This document shows positions 25,094-39,060 of a stretch of 64,000 nucleotides of DNA, piece by piece. Origin of the DNA: Neodiprion pinetum. Taxonomy: Eukaryota > Arthropoda > Insecta > Hymenoptera > Diprionidae. The notes under the pieces were generated by a model, which saw only the letters and a program-made list of their open reading frames with translations, was not told the DNA's origin and ran no database searches. The stretch covers positions 3,396,001 to 3,460,000 of the forward strand of contig NC_060238.1 in assembly GCF_021155775.2 (NCBI RefSeq). Reading direction: 5' to 3'. The position numbers and the translations under genes were made by a program. Within the stretch, counting starts at the first letter, position 1. Every line of letters begins with the position of its first letter.

Positions 25094-28000
25094 AAATGAA
25101 AAAAATATCTACATAAACTATTATATCAATAAATTTAAATGTCTCTTACTGATAAATCCTTTAAAAATTGGTTTTTTTAGGTCTCCTGACCAGGTACAAC
25201 CCTTTAAAGAAACATAGGATATGTCAGAAGTTCTCGTTTCACTTTTTGTTACTATTGTTCATATTCTTCATTTTTGACATATCCACCTTTTTCTGTTCGC
25301 CGCATAAACAGCCTAAAAATGTCAGGCCCTACTTCGTTGCAAACCAATGTCAACTTTCACGTTCTTCAATTGCACCTTATACATCTCCATCTTTATCTTT
25401 CGACTTCGCTTTTCCCTTTGACTGGCCTCCTCCGTCCACCCTTTTTCTTTTCGCATGGAAAAGCTGCGGACTCTAATAAATGTGTTTGATTCAGCTACAT
25501 ATTTTGGCGCGTCCTTCAAACACCTCGGTCGTCCTAAAGAAACACATTTCCCTGCGGGCAAACAAACCGCGTCGCGCGTCTCTGTGTATACGCATCGCTG
25601 ACATATACAGAGCGTACAACGTACGTGTGTATGACCGGTGTTGAAATGGGTCAGAAATTTTCAACTTGTGTACCGTGCACTGCTTGCCCGAAGAACGCTG
25701 GAACAGGTTGCTCGCAAATCTTTAATCTCGGCAATGAGAAATGACCTCAAGACAGAAGAAGAAGAAGACCACGAAGAAGGTGAAGATGGAACCGTTCAGT
25801 CAAAAACTATTCAGAGTCCATTTTTAACATAACCAAGGAAATCGATCATATCCTGGGTTCCAAATGACTTTAATACGCAGTTCTTCGGGCACATATCACC
25901 TTCACGAACCATCCCGAAGTTTCATGTTTGTCTTTACTTGTGAACCAAGTCGACTCTGACCATCATCCACTAAAAGAGTGACGCCATGCGGAAGATCCGT
26001 GACCACGTCATATCCGGAAATGGTGTTTCACGTACCTTTGCAAGCTTTCAAGAGTACCAGTGGAAATCCCAGTGAACAAGGTTCGATTCGCATGTTTGGA
26101 AAAGCCAAAGTTACCGAGTGCGATGGGCGGTCTGGTCTCTGGTCTAGGAATTTCTCGAATGTCGCACATCCTCGCACTCGGTCCTCACCTACCACTCTCC
26201 TTATCTCTATCTCTTTCTCTGATTTCTGTAGGTACCGCGAACCGTCCGCAGGATGGGCCCGGCTCGACTCTCGGAAACACAGAGTTGGGTCAATATTTGA
26301 CTCAAACACGTTAAAACAATACCCGAGTTGAACGAATGCGAGCGTCCCATGGTGCATGGGTTACCGCTCTCCCTTGGGTTCCGGGAATTTTATCATCCCA
26401 CGACAATATGCCGTAACGACTGGTTCTCGTCCGGTACCGATCATGGCTGACAATGGAGAGACGAGTTCTTGAAATTCAACCATAACTTTCGATTTTTCGC
26501 CTTACCACTGGGCGGGGAAAAGAGGATGTAACGTGTGATCACTCGACGGTCGTAATGACTTGGAACCTGGAAAAAGAGAAACTTGTCACCTCCGTTACGT
26601 CGTGGTCTGTAAACTTAACCAGAGTCTACAGTTTTGACATCAACTCCCTTGGTTGCTGGGTCAGTTTGGCTTCTTCATCATCGATTTTGCAATGCATGCT
26701 TGTCTCTACTACACAAGATGCAAATCCGGTGAAGTAATCCAGACGGATCTGAAATCCGTATCCCACTGACTCGTTCAGAGTCAGAGAAAAAATCCATTCA
26801 CCAAGATTGAACACGGTAACCTTCTTCATAATTCAAAAATCAAATCTCTGCGTGATGTTGAAGAGCAATTTTCACTTCATGCTCACCTGTCTTTGTAACC
26901 AACCTATTGGAACGATCAAAGACGAAATCTTTTCGTGGCCTAGAATAATCCTGATGCGTGTATGACTTGATGGAATACCAAAATGTACTTGTGTCCCGGA
27001 TCTTTAGAATCTGCAGCGTCTTAATTCAGCTGGCAAAAGACACCCACAAGATTTTTTCTACGGACAATTTGTCGAAGCTGTCCTCCCCTGGACTCGCGTA
27101 TGGAGATCGATTGAATGGCACCATTCCGCCCATGTAATCGACAGGAAGTGAGAACATTCTATGGCACAGTTGGAACCTCACACGCCCCATCCAACCCTCG
27201 GATCGCCTCCTTTTATTACCGATTGTTGGTGTTAACAATTTAACGACGTCAAATCTGGGTTTGGGGTGATACTTGATTTATTAAGCTGGTATTCCTGGAG
27301 GACTGACCGGGTGCATCGGTGTAACGCCTTCTTTTCTCACATCGATGTAACGTTGATCGATAAGTTTCTTTTCGAAATCGAAAATTAGCCTGTATTAAAA
27401 ATTCGTTAAAAATCAAGTCGAACTGGAATAAATTCTCTTTAGAAATGGATGCTGTCTGAAATATCATCGTGATGTGTGTATTTACTTGATTAGATTTAAA
27501 TACTGTATAAAATCCGAATTCGTCTCGCTTGAGTAACATAAATTTTCAAACCACCTGTCAGTTGGTTTCTTGGCCTAAGTCGTGGTTGGTTTGTTAACTT
27601 AGCGTAAACGTATTTGATAAACTCAAAATAAAAGTCGTTATAAAGTTCCGAAACACAGGGTAACGAAACATTCTCGTAAAACAAAAAAAAAAAGCAGGTT
27701 GAAATCGTGAAAAAAAAAAAAAAATATTCGACGACGGCCGACGTTCCAGACAATGTTGGGAAATTTTTTTTTCCCGTGAATAGGATTTTGGCGTAACGCG
27801 CTGGTCGAATTGGGATCCAGGAGAACGATCTATCACAAATTTTGATCCCCGAACTACGCCCCCGCGTATTTTGTTGTCGGATGCAGTTCTCGTTAAATAT
27901 CATTCGTCTCGTTTTCGTTGCGATATTCAATTCCGTATGCCGACGATGCACAGAGCCAGGCAACTGGGCAACGTGGACAGGTATAACACTGCACAAACTG

Positions 28001-31000
28001 CAAAGGGAGGTTGAATGATGGGAGAGAGGTAAAAGACGCATGGATAGGCAGGTTTTTGTAAAAAAGGCACAACACGGATTTCACGCCAATTGAACTTTCC
28101 GATCGTGACATAATGGTCTCCACATCCGGGCATTTGACTTTTATACACGGTCCATATAAGTCGCCTTCACTTCCGCCGAAACGCCGCTTTGGACGCTTTT
28201 ATATTCCTCACCTCGAATGCTTCTCAGGACAAGTTTTTCCCTCCTTCTTTATTCCTCCTTCAATATCCGAATTTGAATTTTAGAAATAATCCAATGACTT
28301 TCATTTTCATTGCGTTTACATTTCAGTTTCAATAGAAAATTTTTTCACCCATAGGTTCACTAATATTAATTGTCAAAGATCATAATTTTTCGATATTGAA
28401 TGACGTCATATACGTGACATAGATATTTTTATTCGTCACTATTTAAAAAAATATGAAGAAATTCAAATTAGCTTTTCCATCAGTTGCCTGAAGTGATTAA
28501 TGAATCAACTCAGAAATATTGAATCGGATAAATTTCACCACAGTTAAATAAAATAAAATCAAAAATCCTTGTTTCAAATTTCGGACAAGAATAACGATTT
28601 TTTTACACTAATACGAACAATTTTTGCAGTCGGTTCAAAAAAAAATGGAAGAAATCGCGAGATAAAAATGAGAGGTAAAATTTAGAGATAGAATTTAAGA
28701 AATTGACAGAAAGAGTTGAAAATATTTTTCAACTTCCTTTGCAAAAAATATATTGACAATCCGCTGCGGTGACTTTGTTTTTGGTTGATTTACGGAGTAT
28801 TCTGCCCGCGTTTTGACGATGATCAGTTAGTCGGTGCTCGGAGATTTCCTGAATAATAGTATACATATAGTCGAAGAGAGATGACACCCTCGGAGCAGAG
28901 CAAACATAGAAAACAACATTTTAAACGGTCAAACATGCATAGAAAGCGACAACAATGGGCGTGACTGCGGGGCGGAACACATGTCCAAACATTCACAACA
29001 ATGCAGTCGGCAGTGGGTACAGCATACCCACCGGTCAGGACCATCCTCGGTCCATCCATCCGCCGTAATGTCACCCCAATCCTCGCGCCTGCCACCCCTA
29101 CCCCCCTTCATTCTTTCTTTCTTTCTTTCTTTCTTCGACAGTAAAATGTTTGCAATACGTTATGTACGGACATTCAGACCGTGAAATGCAAAGGTAAACC
29201 CCTGAAAGGCACCCTAAGGTACCCTAAATACCCAACAACTAGCAAGAAATGGTCAAAGAGCGCCACCGGAATACGCTGAGACACGATTCCTCCTCAGCTT
29301 CTTCTTCTTATTCTTATTCTTCTGCAATCCATTTTACCTCAATCACTGTTATTCGACATTAAACTATTTGCAAGTATTTTTAAGTTGGAGAAAAATGTTG
29401 GAAACATAAAAAATTGGTTTTAGAATGGATACACCATACGATTATTCGGATTATCTAATTGAGAAGAAAAATTTTCAAATTCTCTGTGATTTCACGATAT
29501 TTCCTCCAAGAAATGAAACAAGAGAGAATTCACAATCAAAATTACTGGTTTTCATAAACTGCGATAAGAGTGTCGAATTTCGAATAGTATTTTCAATTTA
29601 TGGAGAGAATAACACTAAAATATTTATTTTTCCTTTCATTCACGAAGCTGATAATTTTTTTTAAGTTAGTTCAACATCAGAATATTTCTCTGATGGTAAA
29701 ATGTCTCCAGAAATCGTGGACAGTAAAACATTATGAATAATCGTAATGATTTCTCGTAAAAATGTCAAGTATTTGCAAAGCTATATATTAGTCAAGTGAT
29801 TTCTTTCGATAGAATCGTCACTGTAAATTATTACCCTCAATGGATCGAAAAACTAATTTTTTTTTTTTGCGAAACATTCGTGAGGTTTTTGTACAACATA
29901 TTGTTATGCATACATTTTACATTTCAGAGTCTAGTCGTTGAAATTGATTTACGTTGATTAAATTAAATCTTGTAAAAGGATGAATCTCTCATCCTTCCCC
30001 GAAATTGGACTCTTTTTCGAAATTCTCTGTTTTACCTCAGGAGAAAATTAAAAAAATTATCGAATCAGCGAAATAGACCTCGACTCGATGACGTTCGGTA
30101 GAATGTTGCGAAGCCGTTTCAGTGATGTTTGAAGTGGGAGCTGAATTCTCTTCTCGGTGCTGAAATTGGGTCCCCAGGTGTCTCGCGGTTTGGGTACCTT
30201 AGGATTACCTAACCGGATCTTTGAGAAGTTGCAGGAGGGTCTTGGCTCGGTTCGAGCTGCTTCCAGCTACTTTGGAATTCGGGTGAAACACCGAGCACAA
30301 ACCGCAGTCTTACCTCCCGCAGTAAACCCCTGATGCAAAGGCTGATTAATCTCGGATTAAAGCGCACCCTCGACGCGAGTGGGCACCCCTTGAGAACCAC
30401 CCTAACTCCGACAAATTCACACCTCCTCAAGAGTAGTTACCCGCTAGATTTTCCGCCATGTCGAAACAAAATTTCGGTGTTCAAATTTCACAGTTTTCAC
30501 GTTAGTTGGGATTTTGAGCAAACCGTTTGATATAGATATCGGTATAGAAATTCAAGCCCGCCTTCTAGGGATTGGCAAATGAATCGTAGAATTTTTATTC
30601 ACATTTTTCTCATGCTCCAATTATTGCCTAATAAATTTGTTTTAGAATGGCAAAAATTGAACTACTATGGCTACGAACTATCGACATTGATTGAAGAATA
30701 ATTTCCGTAAACTCTGATCTCGGATTCTGAGTAAAATTTGTCGAATTCAAAATTGTGGAATCACTGCGAACTTGTTTTCCGACGGGATAAATACCACATA
30801 ACTAACAATAAGTCATGAGTTTTTGGAAAGAGAATTAAGCCACGGGGAGGTAACTGGCGGACCCTTGACCTATGACACTCTATCCGTTCCACTTGCAGAC
30901 TCTATCGCGGTGTCGTGATCCTCCCAGACGATACCACGTCACGTTCCTCGATTTTAGCTATCAACCAAACTAAACTCTCCGTTGCTTAGTTACTCATTGG

Positions 31001-31731
31001 TATAACCCAGCCCAGTCAGCTGCAGGAATGAGACGCGGTGTTTCAGCAGAAATAGGAATAGGGGATTTTGTTTGTAGACCAATTCTCCGTAGTGTTACGC
31101 CGGACGATGAGAAATCGGTTTTCGTCCATTTCCTCCTCTTACTTTTCCTATTTTCTTGATCGTAGTCGTAGTCGAATCAATCAGCGCAACCTTTCTTACG
31201 TCGCCACAATTTTTCGCATCTTTATATTACCCTTGGATATTCTCATAACGATTCTCAAATCTTTGGCGATTAGTGTCTCTGATTTTGGTCGTCAAGTTCG
31301 AGCTTTGGCCGTCTGAAGCTCTGGCATCAGTTACCATTCATTGAATAGCTATATTTACGGCTCTAAAGTCATTTGAAATATCGTCAAAATTAGCGAAATA
31401 AAGTTTTCAATTGATGGGATAAACTTGGCGCAATTTTAACTTCAGCTTCATTGAATTTAATTTCAAATATTTTTGCCATCTGTAAAACGTGTGAATGAAA
31501 CTTGAGACTCGTGTTCAAATTTGTTCAACACTGCATAACCAGGCTATAAAATAAAAAAAAATTAGAAGTCTTAGAGCGAATATGTCAAGATGAAGAAGAA
31601 AACTGAATTGAATTGATGACAAATAGTGATCATAACCAAGTTTTATGAATCAGTTGACTGGAGATGTAATACGAATCGACTATACATGTCTGCGTGCTTT
31701 AGTGAAAAATTCTGCAGTTTACACTGAGAAA
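25094..31731. other. long intergenic or intronic stretch, no gene supported
   Basis: Mostly AT-rich with short frames. 25.6-27.2 kb is more mixed and has a small plus-strand frame with several Cys (ATG near 25647) that I cannot support further. (CTTT)n lies at 29111-29134. No tRNA, no transposon protein and no convincing splice-linked frame was seen. Confidence 0.35.
29111..29134. repeat. (CTTT)n microsatellite
   Basis: About six tandem CTTT units. Confidence 0.85.
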
Positions 31732-32160
31732 AATTTCAAATGTTACAGTAACTAGAAAAATTCAGTAAAATCGTTAAAAAATGTATCGTTAAAAAAACTG
31801 TTTGAACATCGTTGGGATTACGAAAAACGAGATACGAGTAACCATTTTGCGCTATTGTCGATCCTTTTTTGGTAATTGCAACGCAAAATCAGTTTGCGAG
31901 GTTTACTCTACTTTTTTAGTTAAACAAGGCGTTAACGTCAATTTATTCTTGCGCGAGCATTAAATTTTCGCAACGGTTGCAAGAAAATATAGCAACAGCG
32001 ATCGTAATGAGAAAGAATAGTAACTGATACTAGACTTTCCGGTAACAGCTAGAAAACTAATTTTCATTTTTTACCTAGAACTATATTTTTCGAATATGGT
32101 AAAAAATGAAAATACTTAAGGACTGAGCGGTAACCGGAAGTAAAAATTTCGCTGATTGTA
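31732..32160 (-). mobile_element. CACTG-end MITE, copy 3 (complete)
   Basis: Starts CACTGAGAAAAATTTCAAAT and ends AATTTCGCTGATTG (worn CTCAGTG); TA flanks both ends. The internal family blocks are complete, including ATTGTCGATCCTTTTTTGGT and ACGGTTGCAAGAAAATATAG-like sequence. Confidence 0.85.
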
Positions 32161-32750
32161 TAACGTGGACTTGGTTAAATATTTGATTTTCACGCGGTTG
32201 TCGCTGTATGTACACCATGGATTTGCAAAGGGGATATTTTATTACGCGATTTCTGAGAGATCGCGAGTTTGTATAAGCGCATAAACGGTACGGCGTAGAT
32301 TCAATTAGTATTCTTCGTGGCTGTTGAGTCTGTTCGAAAGTCACCTTCGAGCTCTATAACCATCGATACGAGTATTTAATTAGCTATGTCGAGATTCGAG
32401 TCACTCCGTTTCAGATCCTTGATCTCTGACCCACGCCTAGGTATACCTCGACTTGCGGTTGTTGCATAAATAAATACACGTTGGCGTACGCAAAAAAGAG
32501 CATGAATTTTGTTTGGAAATTGAGGAAATTAAAGGGACTCGAAGAAAAACATAATCATAAAGTTCAAACCCGTGTTTGATGTTTTTTCCAGTAAGCGTGC
32601 TGTTCACCTTATTGATCTCTAAGTGTTTAAACTTTTTGTGAAACGTTTTACACGAAAGAAGATCTAACTCGAGTTGGATCGTTCGTGATTTTTTTTTTCA
32701 GTACGATTAAGCCAGGGGAAAAAAGAATGAAAAATTGATTCAAATTCAGG
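32161..32750. other. intergenic, no gene supported
   Basis: Spacer between a MITE and a fold-back element; no coding signal seen. Confidence 0.45.
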
Positions 32751-33299
32751 GGATGGGGTTGAAATTCCTAACTTAAAAAGTTCCCATAGCGCCAAATTTA
32801 GAATTTTTTCGCCGCGAAATTTAAAGAAAAGATATCAAATTTTGACGAAACATCAAAGTTTCGAATGGTCAGAAACCCAACGCTCAATGTTCCAAAAGTG
32901 TGAAAATAAGAAAATTTTTTAAATCTGAACCATCGAAATTCCTAATAGAAAATTTTCAGTTCCGTAAATTTTTGGCTCGGTGAAATTTCACCACTTTGAT
33001 CTTTCTTTGTTTTAGATTTTCTATATTTTTTCGTTCGGAATCCTGGTCATTCTAATGTTCCGTCTTTCTGAGTTTTTAGACCCACTCTTTGAGTAAATTA
33101 CGTTGTGTGAGTTTATTTTAATTTTCGCAATTTTTCTCAATAGAAACTTTATTTTTCCGAATTTCGCTCTATGAGAACTTTACTTTTTTTTTTCGTTTTT
33201 TCTCCAAATCTAGATTTCTTTACTTCAAATTTCTCCACGAAATAATTCAAAATTAATCGCTTTCGAAACTTTTCAAATTCAGAACTCCAACCTTGTCCC
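32751..33299. repeat. fold-back repeat family 2, copy C
   Basis: Starts GGATGGGGTTGAAATTCC and ends AGAACTCCAACCTTGTCC. Left-half blocks (GAAATTTAAAGAAAAGATAT, CGCTCAATGTTCC) pair with right-half blocks (AGATTTCTTTACTTCAAATT). The middle (GGTGAAATTTCACCACTTTG, ATCCTGGTCATTC) is the reverse complement of copy B. About 550 bp, noncoding, palindromic. Confidence 0.7.
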
Positions 33300-34378
33300 A
33301 AATTTAGAATGGGACGTCTGAGTTAATGAGAAAAAGCAATCAAAACACATCCGCTGAAACTGGAATAAAAATCGTTACGTTGATATCTTCCATATTAAAA
33401 AAAAAAGAAAAAATAAAGAGAACCCGCGAGTTACACGCAACGTTTTAACGTAAGTGGAGAAAAAGGCAATGATTCGTTGGCCTATTGACCCATTATTCGA
33501 TGTTTGAGTAAGAGGGTCAGACTCTGTATGCGCGTACGCGTATGTACATAAGCCTTTGTGTAAGATTGAGGAAGGGATGAATAAGCGTCGGGCCACAGCG
33601 GATGCGCGGTTCGTTCGTTTGCGGAATCGATTCCATCGTCTGAGTAAGAAAAAGAAGAATAACGAAAAGAAAGGAAAGAGGAGCTCGAGGAGAAGAAAGA
33701 AAGTAAGGAGAGAGAGGAAATCAAAAGAAAAAAAAAAAAAAAACAACCAAAAACAAGAAAAGAAAACAGCCAAGAAAGAAAGTAAGAAAGAGAAAAAAGA
33801 AAAAAAAAAACGGATATCGGTAGACGAAAAAATCTGCGGCTGATCCGGCGTCTCTGTTCTCCACCCTATCCGTTACATTCAATGATTGGGCATTCAAATG
33901 GTGATCCCCATAATACAGGAGTCCCCTGCATTATGTCCTCGGGAATCGCGTAGCCCTCGGGATAACGGTGCGGGTGATTCTGCACTGGTGCAAAGCGCGG
34001 GAGGGGGGGGATCCTCCATGCACCGAGGATACGGTCCGGATTGGATTGGATTGGATTGGATCAGCTTAGCGCTGATTTAAGCCAATCAACAAACAGTAGC
34101 CACCAGCTATACCGCCGAATAGATCGGCGGCCTTCGCACGCTTAACTGATCTTGTTATACCGCTTACAAATTCAATGTCCCGTTCCGTTTTCCCGCTACC
34201 CCGATGCGTTCCGCTGTTTAAATGCGTTAGGTACTGCCGGCATACCTGCAACCTTTTAAAATCAGACTTCGAACCACACAAGATTCGTTTGATGAAAATT
34301 AAGAGAGACTGGATAATTCGTGGGGAAATTATTTAGGAATTCAATTGATGTTTACCACTTTCAATAAAAATGTTGCCA
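33300..34378. other. intergenic with A/AG-rich low-complexity tract
   Basis: 33640-33830 is almost pure purine (AAAG/AAGA-rich), which creates long artificial Lys-rich (plus) and Phe/Ser-rich (minus) frames. A (GGATT)n run lies at 34038-34060. No gene supported. Confidence 0.5.
34038..34060. repeat. (GGATT)n pentamer repeat
   Basis: Four to five tandem GGATT units. Confidence 0.85.
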
Positions 34379-34807
34379 CACTGAGAGAAATTTTTATTTC
34401 CGGTTACCGCTGAGTCCTTGACTATTTTCATTTTTTACCACAATCGAAAAATATAATTCTAGGTAGAAAATGAAAATTAGTTTTCCAGCTGTTACCGGAA
34501 AGTCTGGTATCCGTTACTATTCTTTCTCATTACGATCGCTGTTGCTACATTTTCTTGCAACTGTTCCGAAAATTTAATGCTTGTGCAAGAATAAATTGAC
34601 TTTAAAGCCTTGTTTAACTAAAAAAAGTAAAGTAAACCTCACAAACTGATTTTGCGTTGTAATAACCAAAAAAGGATCGACAATAGCGCAAAATGGTTAG
34701 GCGTACCTCGTTTTTCGTAATTCCAACAATATTCAAACAGTTTTTTTAACGATAACTGTTATACTCAATATTTTTAGTTACTGTGACAAATGAAATTTCT
34801 CACAGTG
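34379..34807 (+). mobile_element. CACTG-end MITE, copy 4 (complete)
   Basis: Starts CACTGAGAGAAATTTTTATT and ends AAATTTCTCACAGTG. It carries all the internal family blocks in the same order as copy 1 (TTCCGGTTACCGCTGAGTCC, TTCTAGGTAGAAAATG, TTGCAACTGTTCCG, GTAAACCTCACAAACTG). No coding capacity. Confidence 0.85.
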
Positions 34808-35913
34808 CAACTCCGATGAATCTCTGTTTGAAGACCGTTTTAGCGATATGTGCACGGTTAGAAAAGAAAAAATACCCTAGCCAACCAACTAAAATTTCTG
34901 GGTTGATTTAACCATTTTTTAATGCATTACTAAGTGAAAAAAAAAACAAATGAAGTTTATGATACGATAATTTAAATGTTAAAATAACTAAAATGTGTGT
35001 CATATTTACTAACAGAAATTTAAGAAGTAACGCAAATATAAAGTGACTTAAGATGGATCTGTATAAGGTGTCTGAACGAGATCATTGAGAAATGATCGTC
35101 CGAGTTTCTGTACGACAGTTTTTCTTACTACGACCACGAATTGTCAGAGTAAACTTATCCTCGTGGTATACGCTTGATCGGCGATTAAGGAAGATTTGTT
35201 GTTATTTTTCATGGAAATCTCCTTGTTTTCATCCCTCATTCTCCCTTAGCTCTTGTTTGTTTGTTGTCGAATTCTGTGTAAATGTACACGGGGCGATCGG
35301 TTTTAGCGATTAGTCAAGTTTTAAGACAGGAAAAAGAGGGAAAGGTATGGGGGTGGGGGTGGGGGGTTGCCGCGTGTATAAGGTTAATGGCATAACTAAG
35401 CACACTTCTATAAAGTCATGGCACACACAATTCACGTAGAGTAGAATGAGGTAGATGTTAGTATTTTAAGCCTATTTAAGTGTGTTTGTCATATAATATT
35501 GACACCGTACACAGCGGCAAAGAGCGGGCGTACACAGCACCGACACAGTGACAGAAGCACACAAATACGTGCGGGGCACACACAACGAGAAGGAACCGAG
35601 GGAGTAGCGGGCGAGCTAGTGAATCAAATCGCGGTGTGTGCTTGGCAAACGACGACGCTCGACGTCGCGACGCTCTCGTACAAAAACACAAAAATTACTC
35701 TTCAACGGCCACTATTAAGGATCGCTTGTATGATGCCTGCCTGTAGACATTGGACACCTCCTCGTTAGAGGCCAACCACGATTTTCCTCTCACTCAACAA
35801 AAACCTGCCTTCCAACTATCGGCACGGCGAATGTCACTCTCAACAATTGCCAAAACAGTTGTAAAGAGTTCAACGAAACAATGAGAGGCACAAACATCGG
35901 CTTCCAATTTGGG

Positions 35914-35950
35914 AGAATAGAATAGAATAGAATGGAATGGAATGGAATTG
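35914..35950. repeat. (GAATA/GAATG)n pentamer repeat
   Basis: About seven imperfect five-base units drifting from GAATA to GAATG. Confidence 0.85.
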
Positions 35951-36200
35951 AACTATTTTTATTAAACTAGGTCAGTGAACCCAAAGGTATAAACAATGAG
36001 ACTGAGCAACAGAGAAAATCCAACTCAAAAGTTACCTTAAATCCAGGTCCAAAATTACGAATAAGTGGGTTGAATCGATACCCATGCACAGTAAGAGCGG
36101 GTAGTAAGAATTAAGAGTTTGCTGGTAGGTGGTGATGGAACACAGATCCACGATTAAACTAACGTAGAACTAATGCCATTATCGAGACCAATACCGATCC

Positions 36201-36210
36201 GGGAGAGAGA

Positions 36211-36245
<35 letters not shown>
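36201..36245. repeat. (GA)n microsatellite
   Basis: GA run with one short interruption (GGGTGA). Confidence 0.9.
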
Positions 36246-36247
<2 letters not shown>

Positions 36248-38497
36248 GGAAGGTGGCAAAGTGGAAGAGGAATTGAACCTTCCGCCAAGAGACTCCTGAT
36301 CGGCTGGGCGGCAAACGGCAGCAAAGATCTTGTCAGTGAGTTTGGTAATCGCCTCCTAATCGTGACAAATGAGGGTACGAGAGTTATTATCCTCGTCTCT
36401 CTCAATGGTGTTTGGTATGAATGGTCTGCCAGGTGGGGCGTGCCGACCCCATGCTGGGAGCGAACAATTGCATAACACGGAAGTCACGCGGTGGGGAAAC
36501 CCGAAAACGATCCATGGGATAGATCCCACCTCAAAGGACTTTCTTCCCTTCTTTCTTCCTCGGAAAATCCTTCGATCACACGATTATACGTTCGATTTGC
36601 GGTGTGAGATAAATGTGGCAATTGTACCTGGTCATTATGCGAGGAGTATAATGGTTTTTGCCCGAATATGTATGGGAGAGATCACACCGTCAGTTGGAGA
36701 GAGTGACAAGTGAACGTGCCTTCGGAAGGTGCTGGCGGAGACTGGTGTTTAGCCAAGATATTTGGCTTCGCAAATATTTGGAGATTGTCTACAACCCTTA
36801 CCGCTTCATATATACTATACCTACTCTATCAACTCTTGTTATACACCTAATTAATAGTGCGCTTTATATACACATCGGGCTTCGCCAGCACACCCTTGCT
36901 ACCACCACTTAAAGATCCTTCGACGGATGACGCCTGGGGTCGCCTATCTTTGTCTAGGGGAAATATCACTTCGGGTTAAATTCGATTCAGTCAATTATTC
37001 CCGTCACTTCAATTGCCGAAAACAATTTTCCAACCGGTTCAAATATTTGACCAAGAACCGTTAAGGAACTGACATATTTTTTTCTATTTATTACTATAAA
37101 AAAAAAAAAAAGTTTTCTTAGTCACGATCGTGTTTTCAGACCATTTCGTTCGAGCGTTGAAACCACTGCTGATAGAAAGGTGTTGGATGTAGCTACAAGT
37201 TTCACTGGGTACAAGAAAGATTGTATAATTTTGTACGATGATAGCAAAACATCTTGAGAAGGTACTCCTCAAAGTAACTCGAATGTTGACAAGGTTCGTC
37301 TGTTACGTGCTCACAAAGTCCATTGAGACGTCATTCAGACCTTTTTAAACACCCGTCGACACTGCGCGGGTGAACGTTACATCTCGTTGGGATTATACAT
37401 TCGTCGGAAACTATTCCTGAACTATGAATCATGCGGTACTTATTTCTTCTTTTACACCCGTTCACACCTGTACGCCGGTTGACTTGAGACGAGATTAACG
37501 TCTGACGATGAGTGAAAAGTTTGAAACTAATGTCGTGCGAAAAGCGGGGATTACAAGGATGGTCAATTTTGGAAAGTAAGTGATCCCGCTGCTTGGGTCT
37601 GCAGATCAAAATGGTGCATCTGATTGATCAGAATCTATTATATTTGTTATTATTTTGGGTAATGATTGAAGGAAGTTTATAGCATGAGAGATTATAAATA
37701 TTTTTGCAATTGAAATACAATCAAGGTAAACGAGGCGATTGTTTTGCTTCCGAACCGCATTGACGACAATTATCATTCACCGCGTGTGAGGCAAAAATGT
37801 GAACTTGGAAACCTGACTAGGTTTAGGATTGATAGAACGACCGTATAGTAACACTGAAAAACTTATCTCAAACGAAAATCTAGCTTGTCGTGAAAATTCT
37901 TGTGTAAAGTATCGTTCCCGAGATACGAAGTTGATCGAGTCATAGCTGCCAATACGGCACCGTTCCAACTTCTTCAAGATGAAACGAAGTATACATAACA
38001 AAGTTGGATTATTCCTTAACGGGTCGAGGTATAACAAGGGTGTATAAAATCCCTGGGAAACTTCTCGGTGTGCAGCAAAGTCGGTATAACGGAGAATTGG
38101 AAGCGGGAGTGGAAGTACAGGCTGCTTAAGGTGTACACAGAGCATAGCTGCCATCATGCTCTGATCAAACAGCGAGAAAGCACCGCTCATAAAATATCTA
38201 TAAAGAACTCGTTCCGAGCTGGCCACGCGCTCGCTCACGCAGCCCTGACGTCGATGCATACGTCGCTCAGCGTCGAGCATTGTGTGCGTATGGTACGTGT
38301 GTTTCGGACTTGGCCAGAGCGGCGACGACCACCACCGTCACGTTATAATGCTGCATAATGGTTATCGATGTATTTAGGGAAGGCTGGTTGCCCGGCCTGG
38401 ATCGCAGGATGGGGCGAAGCGGGGGCTTGGCGGTTCGTTGGTAACGAGTATTTGCTGCCTGGCTCGATGCATAGTTAATGATTTGTCAACTGAACCC

Positions 38498-39060
38498 GGT
38501 ACTAGACTATGCCGAACCTGACTGAGCCATATATATTATAACTCGTAACCTAACGGGTCTCTTCCCTCAATCACGTCCATCGATCAAACGCACCAATACT
38601 GAGCTCATCATCATCGTCCTCAACAACTTCCTGGTCTGCTCAAATCCTGGTTTCTTCTCATGCACAGCGGTGAGCTCGCTATTGGTATCCTTCAACTGGA
38701 TCTGGTACTGGACTATGTCAAACCTGAATGGACCGTAAAGATCATAAGTTGTGACCTAACGGATGCCCTCCCTCAATCAAACGCACCAATAGTGAGCTCA
38801 TCATCATCCTTTTCATCAACTTCCTGGTTTGTTCTCATGCACAGTGGTGAGTTCGCAATTGGTACCCTTCAACTGGATCTGGTACTAAACTATGTCGAAC
38901 CTGACTGAACTGTAAAGATCATAAGTTGTGACACAACGAGTGCCGTCACTCAATCACGTCCATCGATTAAACGCACCAATAGTGAGCTCATCGTCATCGT
39001 CATCCTCATCGAGTTCATGGTCCTGTTAAACTCCTGGTTTCTTTTGATGCCACGGACAGT
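38498..39060. repeat. tandem minisatellite, three units of ~177-206 bp
   Basis: Each unit starts GGTACT(A/G)(A/G)ACTATG (38498, 38704, 38881) and continues with CGAACCTGA, GATCATAAGTTGTGAC, CAATCACGTCCATCGAT, AACGCACCAATA(C/G)TGAGCTC, ATCATCATC and TTCCTGGT(T/C)T. The first period is 206 and the second 177, the difference being partly the optional CACGTCCATCGATC block. A short frame through units 1-2 is a by-product of the repeat. Confidence 0.85.

Larger units (their letters stand above)
34808..38497. other. intergenic, no gene supported
   Basis: Holds an (AATAG/AATGG)n run at 35914-35950 and a (GA)n run at 36201-36245. 36.2-36.9 and 37.3-38.4 kb are moderately GC-rich, with frames open on both strands but no recognisable protein. 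Confidence 0.35.

Noticed and set aside
25647..25745. Small plus-strand frame with a run of cysteines (STCVPCTACPKN)
   Set aside because: Only ~32 codons, no signal peptide and no supporting splice sites; probably chance.
33375..33843. Long Lys-rich (plus) and Phe/Ser-rich (minus) frames
   Set aside because: Produced by a purine-only low-complexity tract (AAAG/AAGA), not by a gene.
38498..39060. Regular repeats considered as a CRISPR-like array
   Set aside because: Units are ~180-205 bp with no short constant repeat and variable spacer pattern, and the genome is eukaryotic.
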